This document shows positions 1 through 9,558 of a stretch of DNA of 64,000 nucleotides, piece by piece. The notes below the pieces were generated by a model. That model worked only from the letters and a program-made list of their open reading frames with translations, was not told where the DNA came from and ran no database searches. The stretch is taken from NCBI GenBank assembly GCA_046705285.1, contig JBJKQK010000083.1, positions 14,477 through 78,476 on the forward strand, written 5' to 3'. The DNA is from SCRD01 sp046705285. Lineage in GTDB: Bacteria > Acidobacteriota > Terriglobia > UBA7540. The position numbers were made by a program, and so were the translations under genes. Position 1 is the first letter of the stretch; each line of letters begins with the position of its first letter.

Positions 1-2
1 CG

Positions 3-1382
3 ATCTTCAAGTTCACCCAGATGAATACTTACGAGCATGGAAACGGATCGCAGCCGATGCTTCTGACCCCAACCGGCATTGGCGGCAACTATTTCAATGC
101 TTGGAAGCGAGCCAGCCATCAGGAAGAAGGGCAGGCCATTTTCCACTTCCCCACCAAGGAATGGCATGGCAAGCACGAACTGATGCTGGGGGCCGACGCC
201 ATCCACCGCGATTTCACCGGTTTCAGCCAGTCGCACCCGGTATTGATTCTTCGCCCTGACGGGTCCCCTGCCGAAAGGATCGACTTTAGCGGTGAGGGCC
301 GTCTCAGTGCCAACGACACTGCCATCACCGGTTTCAGCCAGGACCATTGGATCATGAGCAGCCGTCTGGCCGCGACGCTGGGGCTGCGCTACTTTGGTGA
401 AACAAACGGCAAAGCGGCTCTCTTCGCTCCGCGTCTCGGCGTTGTGTATGCTCTGAATCAAAGTGCAAGCACAATCCTGCGCGGTGGTGTCGGAATGTTT
501 TATGATCGCACGCCACTGCTCGCCGCCAGTTTCACAGGTAATCCCATGCGCATTGTTACCCCGCTCGGCCTTTCCGGGTCTCCCGTGGGACCGTCTGTAA
601 CCTATCGTAATGAATGCGCCAGGATATCCTCTGGTAGCCCCCAGATCCTTCCGGGCTGTTCTGACTTAGGCAGTACGCCAAACAACCTTACCTGGAGGCT
701 CCAGCTCACCCATCGTTTTTCACGGAAACTTACCGCGAAGATCAGCACCCTCTACAGCAGCACTCACAAACTGTTCGTCGTTAATCCATTTTCGCAACCG
801 GGTGGTACCAGCTCACTGCTGCTTTCAAACGGTGGAAGCTCGCGCTATCACGAGTATGAGTTTACCCTCGATTATCGGGCCGGTGAAAATGCAGACTTGA
901 GCATGTCTTATGTCCGAAGCAGCAGCCGGGGTGATTTGAATACAACCGATAATATCTTCGTGCCGATTGAAGTACCCGTCATCCGGCCCGACGTTTATTC
1001 CAACCTGCCTGCCGACGTTCCCAACCGACTGACAGGCTTCGGGCTGTTCAAGCTTCCGTGGGGAATCACGCTGAGCCCGTCGGTCGATTTGCATTCCGGG
1101 TTTCCCTATTCCAACATCGATCTCCTCCACAACTATGTGGGTGAAGCAAACAGCCAGCGATACCCCATCTTTTTTTCGCTCAACTGGCGAATTTACAAAG
1201 ATTTTCCCATTCCGTTTCATATCCGTCCTGGTCACACGTTCCAGTTGGGCATTTATTCCATCAATACCACGGACCGGCAGAATCCCACAGCCATCTACAA
1301 CAACATCACCTCACCCTTCTTCGGACATTTCACTGGCCTCGGGAAGAGGATCAACGGCATTGTAATTGAATTCTCCCACTGA
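3..1382 (+). CDS. TonB-dependent, Oar-like outer-membrane receptor, C-terminal part (5' partial)
   Basis: The frame is open from the left edge, so only about the last 460 residues are present. They read as alternating amphipathic strands rich in aromatic residues, as in a TonB-type beta-barrel. Phrases such as APRLGVVYAL followed by RGGVGMFYDR, and NRLTGFGLFKLPWG near the end, match the same places in the complete receptor at 31703-34918, so both belong to the Oar-like family with a carboxypeptidase-regulatory domain. The N-terminal signal peptide, regulatory domain and plug lie outside the window. The protein ends in FSH rather than the usual terminal Phe of barrel proteins. The ligand cannot be told; these receptors are usually linked to uptake of oligosaccharides or other large substrates. 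Confidence 0.85.
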   Translation: MFKFTQMNTYEHGNGSQPMLLTPTGIGGNYFNAWKRASHQEEGQAIFHFPTKEWHGKHELMLGADAIHRDFTGFSQSHPVLILRPDGSPAERIDFSGEGRLSANDTAITGFSQDHWIMSSRLAATLGLRYFGETNGKAALFAPRLGVVYALNQSASTILRGGVGMFYDRTPLLAASFTGNPMRIVTPLGLSGSPVGPSVTYRNECARISSGSPQILPGCSDLGSTPNNLTWRLQLTHRFSRKLTAKISTLYSSTHKLFVVNPFSQPGGTSSLLLSNGGSSRYHEYEFTLDYRAGENADLSMSYVRSSSRGDLNTTDNIFVPIEVPVIRPDVYSNLPADVPNRLTGFGLFKLPWGITLSPSVDLHSGFPYSNIDLLHNYVGEANSQRYPIFFSLNWRIYKDFPIPFHIRPGHTFQLGIYSINTTDRQNPTAIYNNITSPFFGHFTGLGKRINGIVIEFSH

Positions 1383-1638
1383 ATTTGGTAGGCTTGCTGA
1401 GGGATGGGAGATGCAGGTCCGACCGTTATGACGGAGGGCCCCCAGCATTCGCAGATCTGAAAAACTCTCGAAATGAAGGACCTATCGTCGAGAGCTAAAG
1501 AGTGCAGAACAGAACAAAGCTTTTCACTCAGCAGCTCGTACTAAGGTGCGGAGGCTGCTTGTGGCGCGTAGTCGCCTTGCAAAATATGCAATGCGCCCCA
1601 GCAGAAGGGTGACCTTGTGTCTCCCTGGAGGCAAAGGC

Positions 1639-2511
1639 ATGAGAGAACCTACCAAACGGGCTGGTATCGCCACTGGAATTGGGATCCTGTTGATGGTGGC
1701 CAGCTATATTTTGGAATCTATCCTCGACCAACATGGCATTTCGCCAGCAGACACTTTCGTTGACAACATTTTTCTCGGTGTAAGCGCGGGATTGCTCGTC
1801 TACATCTGGGCAACTCTGTTGACAGAAAGGGCCGCCCGTGGCCTCCTGGTTGAAAGGTTGAAGCAGGAAGCCGTGTCCCAGGAACGCCATCGCGTAGCCC
1901 GCGAAATTCATGACACTGTGGCCCAGGCGCTTACGGCTGTTTCGCTGCAATTAGAGGCGGCAAAAGATGTCTTGGGATCCGACGCCGACGAAGCGTTGGT
2001 ACACGTTGACAGGGCGCAACACGTGGCCCGCGAAGGCTTGGCCGACGCCCAACGTGTGGTCTGGGCACTCCATCCCGACGCTCTGCAAAGCGATGATCTG
2101 GCTGGCGCCCTCCAGCGCCTTACGAACCGGATCGCTGAACATCGCGAGATGAAGGCAGAGTTTCTTCTGCGCGGCGAGCCTTGTGCGCTCCCGGCTGAAA
2201 TCGAGGCCAATGCCCTGCGCGTCGCTCAGGAGGCTCTCAGCAACGTGGTGAAGCATTCCGGGGCAAGAAAGGTTCGCGTCGAACTGGTTTTTGGCAACGA
2301 GGAAGCTCACCTGTTGGTATGCGATGATGGGAAAGGATTCGACTGGGAAAATAAGAAAGCTCGTCGGGGCTTCGGCCTGACCAGCATGCGGGAACGTTCC
2401 CAACGCATTGGCGCACGGCTGTCCATTGAGAGCCGTCATGGGCACGGAACCTGTGTGAAGCTGGCGTTTCCCATCATGGACTCTCGGCCTGTATATGAAT
2501 TCGGCACGTAG
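1639..2511 (+). CDS. Sensor histidine kinase, HisKA_3/NarL type (tandem copy 1)
   Basis: A 290-residue kinase with two N-terminal membrane helices (about residues 8-30 and 45-65), then the HisKA_3 box REIHDTVAQAL carrying the phospho-accepting His, an N box (AQEALSNVVKHSGA) and G boxes (DDGKGFD, RRGFGLTSMRER) of the HATPase domain. No periplasmic sensing domain is visible, since the loop between the helices is short. I chose the ATG at 1639 because GGAGG lies 7 nt upstream and the protein then begins like its neighbour (MREPTKR against MKEPTKR); an in-frame start at 1546 would add 31 unlike residues. The gene at 2721 is a close tandem duplicate. No response regulator adjoins either one. Confidence 0.9.
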   Translation: MREPTKRAGIATGIGILLMVASYILESILDQHGISPADTFVDNIFLGVSAGLLVYIWATLLTERAARGLLVERLKQEAVSQERHRVAREIHDTVAQALTAVSLQLEAAKDVLGSDADEALVHVDRAQHVAREGLADAQRVVWALHPDALQSDDLAGALQRLTNRIAEHREMKAEFLLRGEPCALPAEIEANALRVAQEALSNVVKHSGARKVRVELVFGNEEAHLLVCDDGKGFDWENKKARRGFGLTSMRERSQRIGARLSIESRHGHGTCVKLAFPIMDSRPVYEFGT

Positions 2512-2538
2512 AAAAAAAGGTAACTAAACCTATTTTTT
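2512..2538. terminator. Possible A/T-rich bidirectional terminator after kinase copy 1
   Basis: Directly after the stop codon an A7-GGT arm is followed by ACCTATTTTTT, which can fold into a stem of about ten pairs with one bulge and a six-base loop, ending in a T-run. The T-run suits termination on the plus strand. The stem is AT-rich, so it may be weak. Confidence 0.4.
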
Positions 2539-2641
2539 CCGCACCACCCTCGAAGAGAGCACGCCCTAGAGATCCACCTCAATTCATTGCAATGCTGCGA
2601 CTTAGCCCTCGAAGGAGATCCTTGCGGGCGCTGCGGGTTCC

Positions 2642-2671
2642 TTGCAATGGCAGTGTGTGCCGCTGTATGCT
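2642..2671 (+). promoter_or_regulatory. Candidate sigma70-type promoter for kinase copy 2
   Basis: TTGCAA (2642-2647) and TATGCT (2666-2671) are separated by 18 bp, each matching four of six consensus bases, 50 bp upstream of the second kinase. It would let copy 2 be transcribed separately from copy 1. Pattern match only. Confidence 0.35.
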
Positions 2672-2720
2672 TAAATTTTCACATTAGAGAGTGAGCGGCC
2701 TCTGATGGGGAGAAACGCCC

Positions 2721-3635
2721 ATGAAAGAGCCTACCAAGCGGGTTGGTATTGCAGCAGGAATAGGAATATTCCTGATGTTTGCCAGCTATATCGCAGAATA
2801 TATCCTGGACCGGAATGGCATTAATCCCGCGGACACTCTTCTTGACAACATTGTAATCGGTCTTTGCACAGGACTCCTGGTTTACACGTGGGCGACTCTG
2901 CTGACGGAAAGAGAATCACGCAACCTTCTAATCGAGAACCTTAAACAGGAAGCTGTGTCCGAGGAACGTCACCGCGTAGCCCGTGAGATTCACGACACTG
3001 TGGCCCAGGCTCTCATGGCTGTTTCGCTGCAATTGGAGGCTGCGAAAGATGTCATGGAATCCAGCGCCAGCGAAGCGCTGGTGCATATCGACAAGGCACA
3101 AAGCGTGGCCCGCGAAGGGTTGGTGGAGGCTAGGCGAGTGGTCTGGGCGCTGCACCCCGAGTCCCTGGAAAGCGGCAATCTGGCGGGGGCTCTTCAGCGT
3201 CTCACTAATCGCATCGCTGACCACCGCGAGATGAATGCTGAATTCTCGCTTCGCGGTGACCCTTGTTCGGCTGCGGGTGATATTGAGGCTGATGTCCTTC
3301 GCATTGCCCAGGAAGCCCTCAGCAATGTGGTCAAGCATTCCGGTGCCAGAAAGGTTCGGGTGGAACTGGCTTATGGCAGCGCGGAAGCCCATCTACTGGT
3401 ACAAGATGACGGCAGAGGGTTTCGTCGCGAAAACGACACATCTCGCCGGGGCTTTGGTCTGACCAGTATGCAGGAACGATCCCAGCGCATCGGGGCGCAC
3501 CTGACGATTGAGAGTCGCCGTGGGTCGGGAACCCGCATCGAATTGACGTTTCCTTTTCACATCCATACTCTGAAGGGCGTTTCCGAAGAAAAGAATCGAA
3601 GCATTCAGGGCAGAGAAAAAGCCCAGCGCACCTGA
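2721..3635 (+). CDS. Sensor histidine kinase, HisKA_3/NarL type (tandem copy 2)
   Basis: A 304-residue paralogue of the kinase at 1639 with the same design: two membrane helices (about 8-30 and 45-65), the H box REIHDTVAQAL, N box (AQEALSNVVKHSGA) and G boxes (DDGRGFR, RRGFGLTSMQER). A GGGGAG Shine-Dalgarno precedes the ATG. Identity to copy 1 is high through the catalytic core. The C-terminus differs: copy 2 carries an extra basic tail after the HATPase domain, ending near EEKNRSIQGREKAQRT. The alcohol dehydrogenase gene begins 43 bp downstream. Its phosphotransfer partner must be encoded elsewhere. Confidence 0.9.
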   Translation: MKEPTKRVGIAAGIGIFLMFASYIAEYILDRNGINPADTLLDNIVIGLCTGLLVYTWATLLTERESRNLLIENLKQEAVSEERHRVAREIHDTVAQALMAVSLQLEAAKDVMESSASEALVHIDKAQSVAREGLVEARRVVWALHPESLESGNLAGALQRLTNRIADHREMNAEFSLRGDPCSAAGDIEADVLRIAQEALSNVVKHSGARKVRVELAYGSAEAHLLVQDDGRGFRRENDTSRRGFGLTSMQERSQRIGAHLTIESRRGSGTRIELTFPFHIHTLKGVSEEKNRSIQGREKAQRT

Positions 3636-3678
3636 ACCCGGGTGCCAAGTCAAGACATGCTACTCAGGGAGAATCCTT

Positions 3679-4698
3679 ATGCCGAGGATGAAGGTAGCGC
3701 AGGTAACGAAACCGGGCTCGCCCTTCGATCTGGTTGAGCGGGAAATTCCACGGCCGGGTCCGGGGCAGGTTCGCATTCGAGTGATGGCCTGCGGGATTTG
3801 TCATAGCGATCTCTACACCAGAGAAAACATCTTCCCGGGAATCCAATACCCGCGCGTGCCGGGTCACGAGGTAGCGGGCGTCATCGACGAAGTGGGACCT
3901 CAGGTCAATACATGGCGCAAGGGTCAGCGCGCCGGTGTAGGCTGGCATGGAGGCCACGACGGCGTCTGCGTGAATTGCCGCCGGGGAGATTTTATCAATT
4001 GCGTCAACCTGAAGGTGACCGGCATCCATTATGACGGCGGCTACGAGGAATACATGGTGGCGCCTGAGAACGCATTGGCGGCGCTGCCGGAAGAGATTTC
4101 CTTTGAAGAGGCTGCACCCCTCCTGTGCGCAGGCATCACGACCTATAATTCCCTGCGCCACAGTGGAGCACTGCCCGGCGATCTGGTGGCAATCGAGGGC
4201 GTCGGTGGGCTCGGACATCTGGCTATCCAGTTTGCCAATAAATTCGGGTTCAAGGTGGCAGCGATCAGCCGAGGGCCGGAGAATGCCGCGCTGGCTGGAC
4301 AGCTGGGTGCGCATCATTACATCGACAGCCGCGCCACAAATGTTTCCGAAGAACTTCAGAAAATGGGGGGAGCTCGAATTATTCTGGCCACAGCACCCAG
4401 TGGCAAATCAAAATCAGCTCTGGTTGACGGCCTCGCAACTAATGGCAAGATGCTGGTCGTGGGAGCAAGCCGCGAACCCATTGAGGTCTCTCCGGTTCAG
4501 CTCATTCACGGAAGGAGAAGCATCCAGGGCTGGCCATCCGGCGCACCAGCCGACTCGGAGGATACGCTGCGGTTTGCAGTCCTGAGCGGTATCCGGCCCA
4601 TGATTGAAAGGTTTTCCCTCTCCCACGCCAACGAAGCCTACGAGCGCATGATAAGCGGTAAAGCTAAATACCGTGTCGTCCTCACCATGCAGGATTAG
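3679..4698 (+). CDS. Zinc-dependent alcohol dehydrogenase (MDR family)
   Basis: A 339-residue NAD(P)-dependent medium-chain dehydrogenase. Catalytic zinc ligands are visible as CGICHSD and GHEVAG; the Rossmann motif is GVGGLGHLAIQFA, near residue 175. The structural-zinc lobe reads HDGVCVNCRRGDFINC, so three of its four Cys are kept and the first is Asp. A Glu is known at this position in Sulfolobus ADH, so the zinc may still bind. AGGGAG lies 8 nt before the ATG. It most resembles the AdhA/AdhT group that oxidises ethanol and other primary alcohols; the true substrate is not readable from sequence. It follows the kinase pair on the same strand, but co-transcription is uncertain. Confidence 0.9.
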   Translation: MPRMKVAQVTKPGSPFDLVEREIPRPGPGQVRIRVMACGICHSDLYTRENIFPGIQYPRVPGHEVAGVIDEVGPQVNTWRKGQRAGVGWHGGHDGVCVNCRRGDFINCVNLKVTGIHYDGGYEEYMVAPENALAALPEEISFEEAAPLLCAGITTYNSLRHSGALPGDLVAIEGVGGLGHLAIQFANKFGFKVAAISRGPENAALAGQLGAHHYIDSRATNVSEELQKMGGARIILATAPSGKSKSALVDGLATNGKMLVVGASREPIEVSPVQLIHGRRSIQGWPSGAPADSEDTLRFAVLSGIRPMIERFSLSHANEAYERMISGKAKYRVVLTMQD

Positions 4699-4837
4699 CA
4701 GATTTTACTGTCTCAGTGAACCCGCCTGAACCGTCGAGCGTCACCATAAAGCAAGTTACAGTCGGAGAAGAGGTGTGGCAGTTGCCAATGCTTGATTTCA
4801 CCAACAGGAGTACGGTGATGATGCTCACCTTATGCTT

Positions 4838-6967
4838 CTATCGGACGGGTGCGTCGTTCCGGAGGTAATGGTCAAAAAAGTCAGAAGCGGCGTGAAATGT
4901 GCGGAGCCAGGTCGAGTGCAGAAGGAAAATATGGACTTCATTCGGGAACACAATCTGCTGGAATGGGACTCCCTGTTTCCGGAGGGCTTCCACCAGGTGA
5001 ACCATTTCCTTGAAGGGCACGTCACGATCATCGTCTCCTTGAATAAGTAACACTGGCGACCGCCACGTTTTTACATAGGCCAGGGGTGACGATTCGAAGG
5101 CCAGCCGCTCTGCTGCGGGCTGCCGCTGCGGATAGTACGACGGGACCCAGGTTGGAATTTCAAAGTTCCAATTGTGGACGCCCGAAATGTCAACACCCGC
5201 AGCAAAAAGGTCGGAGGCGCGCGCCAGGGCAAGCGCAGTCAGGTAACCACCCCACGAACCGCCCCAGACGCCAATTCGTTCAGGATCAACATCGCTCCGA
5301 TTTCGAAGGTAAAGGCCTGCTCCTTCTACATCATTAAGCTCGCTTCCCCCTGTGGCGCCAATATTAGGCGCTTCCCGAAAGTCCAACCCATAGCCAATGC
5401 CGCCGCGATAATTGATGGAAAGCACAATGTAACCACGGCTGACGAGGTACTGGTTCATGGCGTAATCGTTGCTATAGTAATCCATGGGATTCCAGCCCAG
5501 GAGCATCTGCCGCTGTGAACCACCGTGCAGATAAAGGATGGCCGGGTGCCTCTTGCCATTGTGGTCATTCCACGGAAGAAAGAGTTGGCCATGGATGCGA
5601 AGGCCGTCGGCAGCGGAAACGATAACCGGCTGTGGAGTAATCATCTGCCGGGCTGGGAAATCCCGGGGAATGGCTTTGGGCACAAGATCGCGGATTTTGC
5701 CGGACGCCTCAAGTACAGCGGGTCGCGACGGTAGCTTGGCGTCAGAGTGCAGCAAAAGGATCCTCTTACCCTGGCGCGTGATGACGGGCGACCACTCGAT
5801 ACCGATGCCGTTGGTGAGGCGTACCGGCTGGTTGCCAGTAACAGATTCCTTCCACAGATGGCGGCGATCAATGTCATCCTCGTTGGAACTAAAAATCAAT
5901 TCATGCCGGTCCGGACCGAGCGTGACGTCTCGGACAACGTAATTGCCGGGAGTCAACAGATGCGCCGCACCGCCAGTGGCAGGAACCGAGTACAGGTGTG
6001 TCCATCCATCACGCTCCCAAGGGAACACCAGCCGGTTCCCGGCAACCCATAACAGCTGGTTGCGGGCTACAACCCCATGGAAAACACTTCCAGGACCGTC
6101 CTGGGCTGTCCACACTTCTTTGCCTGCTCCGGTCGCCACATCGGCAACACGGATCGACCACGGCTGGCCGGTTCTCTCTGGCCCGAAAATCCTTTCGTGC
6201 TCTGAGGCCGGTATCCTTATAAACGCAATCTGTTTCCCGTCCGGCGACCAGACGGGATTCGAATCGAGGTCCACACTGGGGTCGAGATAGTGCAGGCTGT
6301 TCTGTGCAAAGTCATAAACACCGATCAGGCTATGATTCTCGCGGTCGCTCACAAACGCCAGCATGGTTCCGTCCGGTGACCAGCGCAGTGACTTCGCTTT
6401 CCCTTCTCCATGAATCAGTTGTGTGGCCTTTCCAGGAGGATTAATCTTCACGAGCCACACGTGTCCCTTTAGAATGAAAGCAACACTGGTTCCCGTGGGT
6501 GAAACTGCCGGCGAGTGGCCTTGGCCCAGGCATTCAGGGGCTCTGCCGTTGAGAGACATGAGCCAGACATCCTGCTCAACGCCCTGCGGCACAGCTCGGG
6601 GATTCGGATATGCGCCGCCATTTTCGAAATCGCCTCCGCGGACGTAAACGACGCCAGAAGCATCCGGGAGCCATGCCAATTCTCCAACATCCTGGCCATT
6701 GTCTCCGGAATAATCGGTGAGCTGGCGAGCAATAAACTTGCCGTCGTCAGATGCTGCCTCCGCCACCCAAACGTTGCGCGCTCCGCGTGCATTGAAAACC
6801 CAGGCTGCTTCTGCGCCAGCCGGAGCAGCCGTCAAATCGGTGGGAAACGGAGCGCTCATCACCTGCTCCAGGGTGAAGGGATGCGGCTGAGCTACGGCGC
6901 AGATGCCGGCAGCAAGCGCCAGGCAGAAACTCAACAAAGCACGGTTGCCAAAAAGCTTGAACATCAT
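4838..6967 (-). CDS. S9 family (prolyl oligopeptidase-type) serine peptidase, exported
   Basis: About 709 residues. The N-terminus is a signal peptide (MMFKLFGN, then a hydrophobic core ending AVAQ). Next come WD40/PD40-like propeller repeats (for example LRWSPDGTMLAFVSD and PVWSPDGKQIAFIR), then a C-terminal alpha/beta hydrolase domain. The nucleophile is in GGSWGGY, the Asp in QGDDDRDVPF and the His in NEVHIF, so the triad is complete. The frame stays open to a GTG at 7021, but the paired ATGs at 6967/6964 begin the signal peptide and are preferred. It lies 116 bp downstream of the isomerase-like gene on the same strand and may share its promoter. Likely role: periplasmic degradation of short peptides. 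Confidence 0.9.
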   Translation of the reverse strand: MMFKLFGNRALLSFCLALAAGICAVAQPHPFTLEQVMSAPFPTDLTAAPAGAEAAWVFNARGARNVWVAEAASDDGKFIARQLTDYSGDNGQDVGELAWLPDASGVVYVRGGDFENGGAYPNPRAVPQGVEQDVWLMSLNGRAPECLGQGHSPAVSPTGTSVAFILKGHVWLVKINPPGKATQLIHGEGKAKSLRWSPDGTMLAFVSDRENHSLIGVYDFAQNSLHYLDPSVDLDSNPVWSPDGKQIAFIRIPASEHERIFGPERTGQPWSIRVADVATGAGKEVWTAQDGPGSVFHGVVARNQLLWVAGNRLVFPWERDGWTHLYSVPATGGAAHLLTPGNYVVRDVTLGPDRHELIFSSNEDDIDRRHLWKESVTGNQPVRLTNGIGIEWSPVITRQGKRILLLHSDAKLPSRPAVLEASGKIRDLVPKAIPRDFPARQMITPQPVIVSAADGLRIHGQLFLPWNDHNGKRHPAILYLHGGSQRQMLLGWNPMDYYSNDYAMNQYLVSRGYIVLSINYRGGIGYGLDFREAPNIGATGGSELNDVEGAGLYLRNRSDVDPERIGVWGGSWGGYLTALALARASDLFAAGVDISGVHNWNFEIPTWVPSYYPQRQPAAERLAFESSPLAYVKTWRSPVLLIQGDDDRDVPFKEMVHLVEALRKQGVPFQQIVFPNEVHIFLLHSTWLRTFHAASDFFDHYLRNDAPVR

Positions 6968-7083
6968 GACGGACTTTGCCAGACTCCACTGCAAGAATCT
7001 TGAAAGCCAGCCTCCCAGCACTCGGGAGCGTCGCAGGAAATGCCGCTCGATGCTGAGGGACCAGCTCTCTATTCAAAGCCTCA

Positions 7084-8115
7084 TCAGCTTAAGCGACCTG
7101 GAAGGTATTGCCGGAGGAAGCGGTAAGCGAGGATAAATCCATCCTTTCGAGCCTGCGGAAACTCTTCGTCATTGTCACGGGCAGGCGCATCCCAGAACCG
7201 GTCTTCATGTTCGACTGCTGCACCACCGTTGAATCCAACCTGGAGCAAAACCGTAAGAAATCGGGGCCAGTCCATCAATCCCTGTCCCGGAATTCGATAG
7301 CGCCACCACCCCTCTCCCAGGATACCGACCTGCTGAAGAACCGGCTGTGTGATTTCCGTATCTTTCAGATGAATGGCAAGAAGCCGATCCCGAATGTCCC
7401 ACACCGCCCGGTAAGGATCAATGTACTGGCGCACCAGGTGCGAGGGATCAAACTCCATGCCAAGGTGGTGGTCTGACACAAGGGAAAAAACCTGGTCCCA
7501 CGCTGCAGGGACTGTGGCGAAGTTGATTGCGGTAGGATAATTTTCCCAGCCCATTGAAACGTCATACTTCTGGCAGACCGGCAGGAATTTCTCGTGAAAC
7601 ACTTCTGCCAGTTCTTTGGCCTGCCGCTCAACACTCGCTCCTGGAATCCCTCCGCTAAACGAACCCACGAACTTGCAGCCCAGGCGGTGGGCGAATTCCA
7701 GGCAGTGAATAAACTTCTCGTTCATCGAGCGGCGCTCTGCCGGATCAGGCGCAATGTGGTTAATCCCCTTGCCCTGCAAATCAGAGAAGCATTCGACGCT
7801 GATAATGCGGCAACCTGTATCGCGCGAAGTCGCAAGAATCTTGTCGATCTCGCTGTCACTCAGGTAAGGGTTGAAATTCTTGCCGATTTTAACGACAACG
7901 CCTTCGTATCCGGTTTCGGTGGCAAAGGCCAGCTTCTGCCGCGAGTAGTGCGTGATAATGGCCAGCTTGGGGTATTTGGTCTCAGGGGCAAGAGGCACAT
8001 CGGATTGCCTCCTACTCTCTGTTTCCGCGCCCAGGCTTCCGGCCGCCCCCAAGGCCGCGGCGGACATCCCAGCCGCCTTCATAAACTCCCGCCTTCCGAC
8101 CTCCGACCGTTTCAT
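7084..8115 (-). CDS. Sugar phosphate isomerase/epimerase-like TIM-barrel protein, Tat-exported
   Basis: 343 residues of the xylose-isomerase-like TIM-barrel superfamily. The N-terminus, GRREFMKAAGMSAAALGAAG, is a twin-arginine signal, so the folded protein is probably periplasmic. Candidate metal-site residues are in SVECFSDL, GWENYPTA, MEFDPSHL, HLKDTE and AVEHED. The Tat-exported, non-phosphorylated-sugar members of this family are common in Acidobacteriota and Planctomycetota; the substrate is unknown. GGGG lies 8 nt before the ATG and a good promoter lies just upstream. Confidence 0.85.
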   Translation of the reverse strand: MKRSEVGRREFMKAAGMSAAALGAAGSLGAETESRRQSDVPLAPETKYPKLAIITHYSRQKLAFATETGYEGVVVKIGKNFNPYLSDSEIDKILATSRDTGCRIISVECFSDLQGKGINHIAPDPAERRSMNEKFIHCLEFAHRLGCKFVGSFSGGIPGASVERQAKELAEVFHEKFLPVCQKYDVSMGWENYPTAINFATVPAAWDQVFSLVSDHHLGMEFDPSHLVRQYIDPYRAVWDIRDRLLAIHLKDTEITQPVLQQVGILGEGWWRYRIPGQGLMDWPRFLTVLLQVGFNGGAAVEHEDRFWDAPARDNDEEFPQARKDGFILAYRFLRQYLPGRLS

Positions 8116-8144
8116 GAATCAGCCCCAAATTGAATTGAAGGGTG

Positions 8145-8174
8145 AGTATAGGACATGCACCATACCACTAGCAA
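8145..8174 (-). promoter_or_regulatory. Promoter for the isomerase-like/S9 peptidase genes
   Basis: Read on the minus strand, TTGCTA (8174-8169) and TATACT (8150-8145) are 18 bp apart. The -10 matches five of six consensus bases and the -35 four. The predicted start site is about 23 nt before the ATG at 8115, leaving room for the GGGG ribosome site. Confidence 0.55.
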
Positions 8175-8334
8175 CTGAAAAGCCGGGGAACTCGAAAAGA
8201 TGCCGAGCATGGCAGCCGGGACCCTCTTAATAATCAGGAGATAGGTTTTGAAACATGGCAGTGAGGTTTGAGTGGTCCGGCTCCGGGCGTGCACTGATCA
8301 TTACGCCGTCAAAGTGCACAATTCCTGCATGTTT

Positions 8335-9558
8335 CTATTTTCCCGAGGGGGTCCCCTTCGAATGCCCTTCGTCTGACGCCGCGACTTCGGAGAGTATCCT
8401 TTCCCCTGCCGCCGGGAGCGGCAATATCAGGCGCAGGAATGGGGGTGCGACGAGCGTGGTCACAATGCTCATGAGGAGAACAATCGCGTACACTGCGTCA
8501 GAAATTGTGTGCAGGGTCAACCCAACGCCCGCAACAATCAATCCAACTTCTCCGCGGGGAATCATTCCAACCCCGACTCGAAGCGCATCCTTGAAGCCTA
8601 AACGCAGGCTTCCCAACCCACATCCAACGAGCTTTCCGACAATGGCCAGCAAACAGATAACCGTAGCCATGGAAATCAAACCGGGCTTTGCAAAGGTGTG
8701 CACATTCACCTGAACGCCAAGAATGACAAAAAAGAACGGCGCCAGAAATTCGCTGAGCGGATGCGCATTCTCATGCAGTTTCCACCGCTCACTGTGGTCG
8801 GCAAAAGCAAGGCCAGACAAGAATGCACCGACAATGGCTGCCATCCCAATGTAGACCGAGGCCAGCGAAAGACCGAGACAAAGAATAACCGACAAGATGA
8901 AAGCAGAGTTTTGGGCACGAAGTTTTTCAACCTGGGGTTGGAACCGCCCGATCACCCGGGAACCGAAGAAAATCATGACCAGCGCAAAAGCAACCGCCTC
9001 ACCCGCGATCGTGAGCAATTGCAGATAATGAATTTGGCCGGCGGAAAGGCTGCTGACGACTGCAAGAACCAGTAGCCCGAGAATATCGTCCATGACAGCC
9101 GCAGCCAGGATCACTCGTGCTGCGCGAGTTGACAGGGCCCCTAAGTCAGCCAGGACTCTGGCCGTGATGCCAACGCTGGTCGCCACCATGGCCGCCCCCA
9201 CAAAAATCGACTCAACGGTCGTGTGGCCTCCGACTTCCATGTACCAGAGCCCCAGAAGAAAAGGCAGGATGACTCCGGACACGGCAACGGCCATGGCCGT
9301 CCAGCCGACTCCCAGCACGTCTCTTGGCTTCGTTTCCAGACCTACTGTAAACAGGAGGAAGACCGCACCGATTTCAGCAATTCCCAGGGTCAGCTGATTG
9401 GGGTGAACAAGGTTCAATAGGGAGGGTCCCAGCAACACTCCTGCCAGCAACTCGCCCAGCACTCCAGGCTGCCGGAGCCATTCGAAGATTTCCGCCAGAA
9501 GCTTTCCTCCACCAAACATCAGGAAAAGTTCCAGCAATACCGTGCCTGAGTGCTCCAT
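8335..9558 (-). CDS. Cation:proton antiporter, CPA2 family (NapA/KefB-like)
   Basis: 407 residues with about 12-13 hydrophobic segments filling residues 8-385. The paired aspartates of electrogenic Na+/H+ antiporters are visible in AAVMDDILGLLVL, as in NapA of Thermus. Further family motifs are GELLAGVLLGPS at the N-terminus and MIPRGEVGLIVAG near residue 335. The short hydrophilic C-terminus has no TrkA-N nucleotide-binding domain, so it is not a full KefB/KefC potassium channel. It stands alone, with 219 bp before the isomerase-like gene and 228 bp before the next gene upstream. Role inferred: sodium and pH homeostasis in the inner membrane. Confidence 0.88.
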   Translation of the reverse strand: MEHSGTVLLELFLMFGGGKLLAEIFEWLRQPGVLGELLAGVLLGPSLLNLVHPNQLTLGIAEIGAVFLLFTVGLETKPRDVLGVGWTAMAVAVSGVILPFLLGLWYMEVGGHTTVESIFVGAAMVATSVGITARVLADLGALSTRAARVILAAAVMDDILGLLVLAVVSSLSAGQIHYLQLLTIAGEAVAFALVMIFFGSRVIGRFQPQVEKLRAQNSAFILSVILCLGLSLASVYIGMAAIVGAFLSGLAFADHSERWKLHENAHPLSEFLAPFFFVILGVQVNVHTFAKPGLISMATVICLLAIVGKLVGCGLGSLRLGFKDALRVGVGMIPRGEVGLIVAGVGLTLHTISDAVYAIVLLMSIVTTLVAPPFLRLILPLPAAGERILSEVAASDEGHSKGTPSGK

